From assembly GCA_964527315.1 (NCBI GenBank), contig CAZGOQ010000119.1:1-6818 (forward strand): a DNA stretch of 6,818 bases, given 5' to 3'. Shown one piece after another: positions 1 to 4,507 of this stretch (positions within the stretch are counted from its first letter, which is position 1; each line of letters starts with the position of its first letter). The position numbers and the translations under genes are program-made. This stretch comes from HGM13006 sp964527315. Lineage in GTDB: Bacteria; Bacillota; Clostridia; Oscillospirales; Oscillospiraceae. A model generated the notes under the pieces. The model was not told where the DNA came from. It saw nothing but the letters and a program-made list of their open reading frames with translations, and did not search any database.

Positions 1-68
1 CAAAAAAGTACACTTTTCTGTAAATCCATTCGCGAGATCGTACAGAATTTTGTTGACCCGGGTCTGCT

Positions 69-566
69 TTATTTTTTTGCTCCGCAACTCACGCCCTGAA
101 TGGACTCATCGTTTTTGATCCAGTCCTCCACGTTGACCACCGTATACTCCGTCGGCGTATTGCGGATAATGACCTGCGCAATACCCGCGTTGATGATATT
201 CCTGCGGCACATAGAGCAGGAGGTGGTATCATGGAGCAGTTCCCCACTGACCGCGTCTCTTCCGCAGAGATACAGTATTCCGCCGATGCACTCGCTGCGT
301 GCTGCGGAAATAATGGCGTTGGCTTCCGCATGAACCGAGCGGCACAACTCATACCGCTCCCCGCTGGGGATTGCCATTTGTTCCCGGACACAGTAACCCA
401 ACTCCGTACAGTTAACCCGGCCTCGGGGTGCGCCGTTATAACCGGTGGAGATGATCTCATCGTTGCGCACAATAATGGCGCCATAGTGCCGGCGGCGGCA
501 GGTGGAGCGCTCCAGCACAGTTTGCGCAATATCCAGATAGTAATTGATTTTATCAATGCGTTCCAT
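69..566 (-). CDS. dCMP deaminase family protein (ComEB-like zinc deaminase)
   Basis: A 165-residue cytoplasmic deaminase of the deoxycytidylate/cytidine deaminase superfamily. The family normally deaminates dCMP to dUMP, feeding dTMP synthesis. The zinc motif is complete: HAEANAI at residues 79-85 (His79 ligand, Glu81 proton shuttle) and CSMC at 117-120 (Cys117 and Cys120 ligands). The N-terminal STCRRRHYGAIIV block (21-33), GYNGAP (42-47) and PSGERYELCR (67-76) are all characteristic of bacterial dCMP deaminases, and the length is normal. The start ATG at 566 has a GAGGG ribosome binding site at 573-577. Deviations: the residue before Cys117 is Ser rather than the usual Pro, and a position often His in the GxxHC block is Asn (VNC, 51-53). 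The gene stands alone, divergent from a small membrane protein gene, with no competence genes visible. Family membership is secure; dCMP specificity is inferred from homology. Confidence 0.9.
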   Translation of the reverse strand: MERIDKINYYLDIAQTVLERSTCRRRHYGAIIVRNDEIISTGYNGAPRGRVNCTELGYCVREQMAIPSGERYELCRSVHAEANAIISAARSECIGGILYLCGRDAVSGELLHDTTSCSMCRRNIINAGIAQVIIRNTPTEYTVVNVEDWIKNDESIQGVSCGAKK

Positions 567-710
567 AAAACACCCTCATTTTCAACATTTTATTTCCTGC
601 CTGTTTTTTGAATAGGATATCGTCTGTCTGTCGGCCCCGTAAGCGTTTGGGGCATTTCTACAAGAAATTGTTTTTTCAACAGTATGTGTCAGAATGTCTC
701 CAGTTTCGTA

Positions 711-718
711 GAGGAGGG
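711..718 (+). promoter_or_regulatory. Ribosome binding site deciding the start of the small membrane protein
   Basis: GAGGAGGG lies 7 nt upstream of the ATG at 726. It is the strongest Shine-Dalgarno match in the window and argues against the in-frame ATG at 684. Confidence 0.75.
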
Positions 719-725
719 AAACTCC

Positions 726-1004
726 ATGGAAGATTACATTTTGCTCTGGATTCTGGAATTTCTCCTGCTGGCTGCTTCGGTCATGCAGATCTTATTGGAG
801 AGAAAGCGTGGAAAGATCATGTCGCTGGGCTGGAAATTCCAGTGCTTTCTGTTCCCGCTGATCCTGCTGATTGGTCTTTTGCTGTTCCAGTCCGGCAGAG
901 ACTATATTTTCCCCATTGTTATGCTGGGTCTGACAGAGGAGATCATTTGCCGGATCATCAAACGGAAAAAACAAAAGCAGACAAAAAGCAAATCCGCAGA
1001 GTGA
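726..1004 (+). CDS. Small membrane protein of unknown function (92 aa)
   Basis: I do not recognise this family. The 92-residue product has a hydrophobic segment at about 4-24, a basic loop (RKRGK, 26-30), a second strong segment at about 38-54 and a shorter third at about 60-74 containing TEE. It ends in a lysine/arginine-rich tail (79-90), which by the positive-inside rule should be cytoplasmic. The reading frame extends upstream to an ATG at 684, but the start at 726 is preferred because GAGGAGGG at 711-718 sits 7 nt before it, and the upstream extension (MCQNVSSFVEEGNS) looks like translated ribosome-binding-site DNA. It lies between divergent and convergent neighbours, so it is probably monocistronic; its 3' end faces the lysozyme gene with 35 bp between stops and no obvious terminator. 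The good ribosome binding site and coherent membrane pattern support a real gene; no function can be assigned. Confidence 0.7.
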   Translation: MEDYILLWILEFLLLAASVMQILLERKRGKIMSLGWKFQCFLFPLILLIGLLLFQSGRDYIFPIVMLGLTEEIICRIIKRKKQKQTKSKSAE

Positions 1005-1039
1005 TCAACCTGACGCACATCAGACGCATTCGACCATCT

Positions 1040-2536
1040 TTATTGCGCATACCGGTACAGGAATGTCACAATCTGCCCACGGGTGCAGTTTTCATTTGGG
1101 CCAAAGGTTGTCGTACCGGTACCATTGGTAATTCCCCTGGCAACAGCCCAGTTCACCGCATCTGTGTAATACTGCCCCGCCGGAACATCCCGGAACCCAT
1201 TACCGCCTGTCACAGCCGGCTTCCCCGCATAGCGGTAGAGAAATGTCACAGCCTGTCCCCGGGTCACACTTGCATTCGGGCTGAAGGTGGTAACGGAAGT
1301 CCCGTTGGTAATACCTTTTTCCACTGCCCATAGGACTGCCTTGTAATAATACTGGTTCTCTGACACATCCCGAAACGCCGTTTGGGTGCTGACAGGCTCC
1401 GGCTCACCAGCGGCCCGCCAGAGGAACGTCACCATCTGACCGCGGGTACAGGAAGCGCCGGGACTGAAGGTGGTGGCGGAACTTCCAGCGGTAATATTGT
1501 GTTCGACGGCCCATCTGACTGCGTCCTCATAGTAAACGCCGGCGGGCACATCAGTAAAGGGCAGCGGTTCCGGTTCGGGTTCGGGTTCCGGTTCGGGTTC
1601 GGGTTCGGGTTCCGGTTCGGGTTCCGGTTCGGGTTCCGGCTCCGGCTCCTCAGGAGAATTCCCGCTCTGGCCATCATCAAACCAGAAGTTCAGATCAACA
1701 GTATTCTCCGTAATGCCGTCTACCACGCCGCTGGAGGAAAACTGCCAGTAATCATAGTCGCCGGTATAGGTGGTCTTGACCGTATAATGGGCCAGCCATA
1801 CCTTGCCGGTCAAATCCTCGGCGTTCAGTTTGCTGGTCAGCATATACATATTGGCATAAACCATGCCCTCATAACCATATTTTTTTGCTTCGTCGCAGAA
1901 AGCGTTGCAGACCGCAGTCGCTTCCGCTCTGGTGAGTTCCGCATGATAGAGACGGCCTACATATCCCCGGTTTCCCTCGTCGTCTACCACGCCGCTGGCG
2001 TACTCATAGTCGATGACCAGAGGCAGCGTCACGTCGTAGCCCTTGATCCTTTTAATCAAATACTGTGCTTCCTCCCGACCTTCTTCTTCTGTGATGGCCT
2101 GGGAGTAGATGTACACACCCACCGGGATGCCCGCAGCAAGCGCGCCCTTGATATTCTTTTCAAAATATGTGTCGTTTCCGATGTTGCCTGCGGCGCCATA
2201 GCCTCGATAGCCGACCCGGATGAACGCAAATTCGATCCCGGCGTCCGCCACAGCTTCCCAGTCGATATTTCCCTGCCACTCGGATACGTCGATTCCCTTC
2301 CGGAGTACCTGTCCGGGTTTCAGTTCTTTGGTGGTCACGCCGGTGAAGTCTGTCGCCGCATACATCCGCGCCGCCATCATCGTGCCGCAGCCCATGGCCA
2401 GCGGCACTTCAGGAACATTTTCGCTTACCTTTTCCAGAGAATATGTATTGTCGGTTTCCGCCGCCACCACAGGAACCGACAGCACCTGTATCAGCAGCAA
2501 AAGCGCCAGAAGCAGCGCCGAATGTCGTCGTATCAT
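1040..2536 (-). CDS. Secreted GH25 lysozyme (muramidase) with Glu-Pro linker and three SLH modules
   Basis: A 498-residue exported cell-wall hydrolase. GH25 enzymes cleave the beta-1,4 bond between MurNAc and GlcNAc in peptidoglycan. Order of parts: Sec signal peptide (basic MIRRHS, hydrophobic core, likely cleavage after Ala26 in VPVVAA); a short region of unknown role to about 79; the GH25 domain at about 80-287 with DVSEWQG (Asp83), the catalytic-type pair in VIDYEY (Asp176 and Glu178), YWQFSSSG (Trp264) and VDLN (Asp281); a (Glu-Pro)14 linker at 297-324; and three SLH modules at about 325-377, 388-437 and 448-498. Each SLH has an FxDV start, an ITxG turn, FxP and TRGQ (usually TRAE/TRAQ). 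SLH modules normally bind secondary cell-wall polymer, so the enzyme is probably held at the surface and used for wall remodelling or against other bacteria. A GTG at 2563 would add nine residues, but the ATG at 2536 has AAAGGAG at the right distance. Confidence 0.93.
   Translation of the reverse strand: MIRRHSALLLALLLLIQVLSVPVVAAETDNTYSLEKVSENVPEVPLAMGCGTMMAARMYAATDFTGVTTKELKPGQVLRKGIDVSEWQGNIDWEAVADAGIEFAFIRVGYRGYGAAGNIGNDTYFEKNIKGALAAGIPVGVYIYSQAITEEEGREEAQYLIKRIKGYDVTLPLVIDYEYASGVVDDEGNRGYVGRLYHAELTRAEATAVCNAFCDEAKKYGYEGMVYANMYMLTSKLNAEDLTGKVWLAHYTVKTTYTGDYDYWQFSSSGVVDGITENTVDLNFWFDDGQSGNSPEEPEPEPEPEPEPEPEPEPEPEPEPEPEPLPFTDVPAGVYYEDAVRWAVEHNITAGSSATTFSPGASCTRGQMVTFLWRAAGEPEPVSTQTAFRDVSENQYYYKAVLWAVEKGITNGTSVTTFSPNASVTRGQAVTFLYRYAGKPAVTGGNGFRDVPAGQYYTDAVNWAVARGITNGTGTTTFGPNENCTRGQIVTFLYRYAQ
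1565..1648 (-). repeat. Hexanucleotide tandem repeat encoding (Glu-Pro)14
   Basis: Fourteen uninterrupted 6-bp units, read on the coding (minus) strand as GAA/GAG followed by CCG/CCC, encode 14 consecutive Glu-Pro pairs between the GH25 domain and the first SLH module. Variation is synonymous: the third base of each Pro codon alternates G/C, and only the first two Glu codons are GAG. The unit is a multiple of three, so slippage would change linker length without shifting the frame. Extended, acidic EP linkers of this kind are common wall-spanning spacers. Confidence 0.95.
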
Positions 2537-2545
2537 GAGATGAAG

Positions 2546-2552
2546 CTCCTTT
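2546..2552 (-). promoter_or_regulatory. Ribosome binding site of the GH25 lysozyme gene
   Basis: On the minus strand AAAGGAG lies 9 nt before the ATG at 2536, placing the start directly at the signal peptide MIRRHS and ruling against the upstream GTG at 2563, which itself overlaps the leader. Confidence 0.75.
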
Positions 2553-2586
2553 CCATAGCACACATTTTGGTACTTATGTAAATCAC

Positions 2587-2615
2587 ATTATAGCATAGGA
2601 TCGATTCCCATGCAA
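2587..2615 (-). promoter_or_regulatory. Promoter of the GH25 lysozyme gene (extended -10)
   Basis: On the minus strand a perfect TATAAT (2587-2592) is preceded by TGC, the extended -10 signature. Seventeen bases further upstream is TTGCAT (2610-2615), a weak -35. Transcription would begin near 2580, giving a leader of about 45 nt containing the ribosome binding site. This is sigma-A-type by pattern; not experimentally shown. Confidence 0.65.
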
Positions 2616-2679
2616 CCCTATTGCTTTTGAAAATTCCAACTGCGGAAACAGCCGGAAATGCGGAAATCCGGTAAAAAGA

Positions 2680-2709
2680 TTGACAACTCTATTCGGGATG
2701 TGGTTCAAT
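2680..2709 (+). promoter_or_regulatory. Promoter of the first MATE gene
   Basis: A consensus -35 TTGACA (2680-2685) is followed after 18 bp by TTCAAT (2704-2709), a 4/6 match to TATAAT, with TGG directly before it (extended -10). The expected start of transcription is near 2716, leaving a leader of about 30 nt that includes GGAGG at 2733-2737. An imperfect dyad covers the -10 and the probable start site (see the separate entry), suggesting control by a repressor. Confidence 0.6.
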
Positions 2710-2731
2710 AGATACAGAACTATTTTGAACC
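2702..2731. promoter_or_regulatory. Candidate operator: imperfect dyad over the MATE-1 promoter
   Basis: The left arm GGTTCAATAG (2702-2711) is the inverse complement of the right arm CTATTTTGAACC (2720-2731), apart from two extra T bases in the right arm; the arms are separated by 8 bp. It overlaps the -10 and the expected transcription start, the usual place for a dimeric repressor of the MarR or TetR type controlling an efflux gene. No regulator gene is in the window, so the binder is unknown and this remains inference. Confidence 0.35.
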
Positions 2732-2746
2732 CGGAGGAACTCGTAC

Positions 2747-4102
2747 ATGGAATCTAAAACGCTAGTCAATGATCTGTCCCAGGGGCCGGTGCTCCGGGGA
2801 CTGACCCGATTTGCAATCCCCATTATGATGGCAAATCTGCTTCAGGCGGTCTACAGTATGGTAGATATGATCGTCGTTGGGCAGTTCGGCGGCCCGGCAG
2901 GACTTTCTGCCGTGGGCATCGGCGGCCAAATCAGCAATCTGTTTCTGACGCTGGGCATGGGCTTTGCCAGCGGCGCTCAGGTGGTCATCTCCCAGCAGGT
3001 AGGTATGAAGAGCCGGAAGATTTCCAAAACCATTGGAACCCTTTTGACCGTGGAAATGATTCTGGCCGTCATCGCCGGCTGCATCGGCGTGGGGTTCCAC
3101 AACGGAATCCTCACTGCCATGAATACTCCCGACGCCGCCCGGCAGGAAGCCGTCCGGTATCTGGTGATCTGCAGCTGCGGCATGATCTTTATCTATGGCT
3201 ATAACGCTCTGTGCGCCGTACTGCGGGGCATGGGCGACAGTAGGCGTCCCATGGTGTTTATCGGCGTGGCCTCCCTTGTAAATGTGGCGCTGGATCTGCT
3301 GTTCGTAGCCGTGTTCCATTGGGGCGCGGCGGGAGCCGCAGCTGCGACTGTTCTGGCCCAGTGTATCGCCTTTTTCTGCGCGCTGATCTACCTCTACAGG
3401 CACAGAGCGGCCGCGCAGTTTGACTTCCGTCTTCACAGCTTTGCCATTGACCGGGAGCAGCTGGGCGCGCTCTGCCGTCTGGGTATTCCCATGGTAGTGC
3501 AGCAATTCCTGATTACCGGCTCCATCACCTTTATCAACTCCCAGGTCAACGCCTATGACCTGATCGCCTCAGCAGTGGATTCCGTAGGCGGAAAACTCAA
3601 CACCGTTGTCAACGTAGTCACCGGCGCGATTTCCACGGCCAGTGCCACCATGATCGCCCAAAGCTTTGGGGCCAGAAAAATGGATCGGGTGAAACAGTGT
3701 TTCCGGGCCTGTATGGCTGTCTGCATGATCTGGTTCCTGCTCCTGAGCGCCCTTTATCTGCTGATCCCCCGGCAGATCTTCGGCATATTTACCTCCGATG
3801 CGGATGTGTTGGAACTGGCCCCCGTATACCTTCGCTACGCGGTGATCTGGCTTCTGGCCCTCTGTTCCATGTGCGCCCCTTTTTCCATGGTGGAGGGCAT
3901 CGGCTATGCCAGCTTCAACCTGGTCGTCAGCCTGCTGGACGGCGTAGTGGCCCGTATCGGCCTGAGCATGGTTCTGGGCCACTTTATGGGCCTGACCGGC
4001 TTCTGGCTGGGCAGCGGTCTGGCAGGCTTCGTGACCACTATCCCCATGGGAATCTACTATCTCACCGGGCGCTGGAAAAACAGAGATGTCATCACGAAGT
4101 GA
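2747..4102 (+). CDS. MATE family efflux transporter (first of two paralogues)
   Basis: A 451-residue polytopic membrane protein of the MATE (MatE) family, which exports drugs or other organic compounds using an inward Na+ or H+ gradient. The length and roughly twelve hydrophobic segments fit the family. Visible signatures are VDMIVVGQFGG (39-49) in the first helix, with Asp40 at the commonly conserved acidic position; AVLRGMGDSRRP (157-168) between helices of the first half; and the second-half repeat with GGKLNTVVNVVTGAISTAS (281-299) and FTSDADV (348-354). The ATG at 2747 has GGAGG at 2733-2737, nine bases away. It is divergent from the lysozyme gene and separated from the next MATE gene by about 400 bp containing a strong terminator, so it is probably monocistronic. 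The substrate cannot be read from sequence; a role in drug resistance is only the family default. Confidence 0.93.
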   Translation: MESKTLVNDLSQGPVLRGLTRFAIPIMMANLLQAVYSMVDMIVVGQFGGPAGLSAVGIGGQISNLFLTLGMGFASGAQVVISQQVGMKSRKISKTIGTLLTVEMILAVIAGCIGVGFHNGILTAMNTPDAARQEAVRYLVICSCGMIFIYGYNALCAVLRGMGDSRRPMVFIGVASLVNVALDLLFVAVFHWGAAGAAAATVLAQCIAFFCALIYLYRHRAAAQFDFRLHSFAIDREQLGALCRLGIPMVVQQFLITGSITFINSQVNAYDLIASAVDSVGGKLNTVVNVVTGAISTASATMIAQSFGARKMDRVKQCFRACMAVCMIWFLLLSALYLLIPRQIFGIFTSDADVLELAPVYLRYAVIWLLALCSMCAPFSMVEGIGYASFNLVVSLLDGVVARIGLSMVLGHFMGLTGFWLGSGLAGFVTTIPMGIYYLTGRWKNRDVITK

Positions 4103-4118
4103 TCTGTGCGGAACCTGC

Positions 4119-4172
4119 ATACCCCGGGCCTGTTGCAAAAACAAAAGTCGGGGTATAGTTTTGCAAGAACAG
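4119..4172 (+). other. Two interleaved inverted repeats downstream of MATE-1
   Basis: Stem A pairs ATACCCCG (4119-4126) with CGGGGTAT (4149-4156). Stem B pairs TTGCAAAA (4133-4140) with TTTTGCAA (4159-4166) and can be extended by CTG (4130-4132) with CAG (4170-4172) across a 3-nt bulge. The 5' arm of B lies inside the loop of A and its 3' arm lies just after A, so the two hairpins exclude each other or form a pseudoknot; the 2-nt link between the end of A and the start of B's 3' arm makes a classical pseudoknot tight. Stem A is followed by AGTTTT, so it could also act as a weak terminator for MATE-1. Function unknown. Confidence 0.45.
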
Positions 4173-4179
4173 AGAGCAG

Positions 4180-4194
4180 GGGGAAGGCGTCCCC
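4180..4194. other. Short GC-rich hairpin in the MATE-1/MATE-2 spacer
   Basis: GGGGA (4180-4184) pairs with TCCCC (4190-4194) around a 5-base loop. It is the third local inverted repeat within 80 bp of the MATE-1 stop and has no T tract on either strand, so it is not a terminator by itself. It may belong to a larger structured RNA or dispersed repeat. Confidence 0.3.
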
Positions 4195-4342
4195 ACAAGA
4201 TCCGTATCGTTCACTTTGCTGCCCGTTCTTTCCAGACCGAACCCGGAACGTAGCCGTTGGCGACTCCGCCGCCTTGTGAATGCGGCATGCCTTTTGCGTT
4301 CGGCCAAAAATTTCCATCGTTTTTTTGACAGAAATCCTGCGC

Positions 4343-4386
4343 GGGCGCGTTGCGAAATGCTATTTCGCAACGCGCCCTTTTCTGTT
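4343..4386 (+). terminator. Strong intrinsic terminator upstream of MATE-2
   Basis: A perfect 16-bp stem, GGGCGCGTTGCGAAAT (4343-4358) with its exact complement at 4362-4377, closes a 3-base GCT loop and is followed by TTTTCTGTT. The T tract is on the plus strand only, so it stops transcripts coming from the left, including MATE-1 readthrough, about 240 bp after the MATE-1 stop and just before the MATE-2 promoter. The stem is unusually long and perfect for a simple terminator. Confidence 0.85.
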
Positions 4387-4424
4387 CTACACAGAAATCT
4401 CCCAGAGAAACTGCAAACCTCTAC

Positions 4425-4453
4425 TTGCCATAAAAAATATGCTATGCTATAAT
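4425..4453 (+). promoter_or_regulatory. Near-consensus promoter of MATE-2 / gtrA-like
   Basis: TTGCCA (4425-4430, 5/6 to the consensus -35), a 17-bp spacer and a perfect TATAAT (4448-4453) preceded by TGC. This is the best sigma-A-type promoter in the window. Transcription should start near 4460, giving a leader of about 48 nt ending in the ribosome binding site at 4493-4499. Being immediately after a strong terminator, it makes MATE-2 transcriptionally independent of MATE-1. Confidence 0.8.
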
Positions 4454-4492
4454 CTCTCTGCAAGAAAATTTATTTTTATCCCGAACTGTTTT

Positions 4493-4499
4493 AAAGGAG
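4493..4499 (+). promoter_or_regulatory. Ribosome binding site indicating a TTG start for MATE-2
   Basis: AAAGGAG lies 8 nt before TTG at 4508. The nearest in-frame ATG (4520) is 20 nt away, too far for this site, and frames starting further upstream would translate the promoter and terminator. Confidence 0.7.
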
Positions 4500-4507
4500 T
4501 TTTTATC

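Larger units (their letters stand above)
4103..4424. other. Non-coding spacer between the two MATE genes
   Basis: This stretch holds no convincing gene. Frames are open on both strands (for example 4216-4452 plus and 4092-4463 minus), but none has a good ribosome binding site, they overlap each other, and they run through the hairpins. Contents in order: interleaved inverted repeats, a short GC hairpin, about 125 bp without clear structure, a T7 run at 4320-4326 with no good stem before it, and the strong terminator. The composition suggests a long structured 3' UTR of MATE-1, a small RNA ending at the terminator, or a dispersed intergenic repeat; sequence alone cannot decide. Confidence 0.4.

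Noticed and set aside
634..653. GCCCC/GGGGC hairpin between the deaminase and the small membrane protein, considered as a terminator or riboswitch
   Set aside because: Only five base pairs around a 10-base loop, no T tract on either strand, and no match to a riboswitch core that I can recognise.
608..1333. A 241-codon plus-strand frame crossing the small membrane protein and the end of the lysozyme
   Set aside because: It has Cys/Arg/Pro-rich random-looking composition, overlaps two better-supported genes in other frames or strands and has no ribosome binding site.
1043..1564. SLH modules considered as DNA repeats
   Set aside because: The three copies are divergent protein modules, not near-identical DNA repeats; they are described within the lysozyme entry.
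1382..2581. A 399-codon open frame on the plus strand antisense to the GH25 lysozyme
   Set aside because: Its composition is low-complexity where it crosses the hexamer repeat (Arg-Phe-Gly-Phe runs), it has no domain pattern or ribosome binding site, and the lysozyme on the other strand is complete and recognisable. It is a by-product of GC-rich third positions.
4320..4330. T7 run followed by TTGACA, considered as a terminator end or a -35 box
   Set aside because: No stable stem precedes the T run and no -10-like hexamer lies 16-18 bp after TTGACA; that position falls in the terminator stem.
4280..4507. N-terminal extension of MATE-2 to the ATG at 4280
   Set aside because: It would translate the terminator hairpin, the promoter and the ribosome binding site, and the added sequence has no counterpart in the paralogue.
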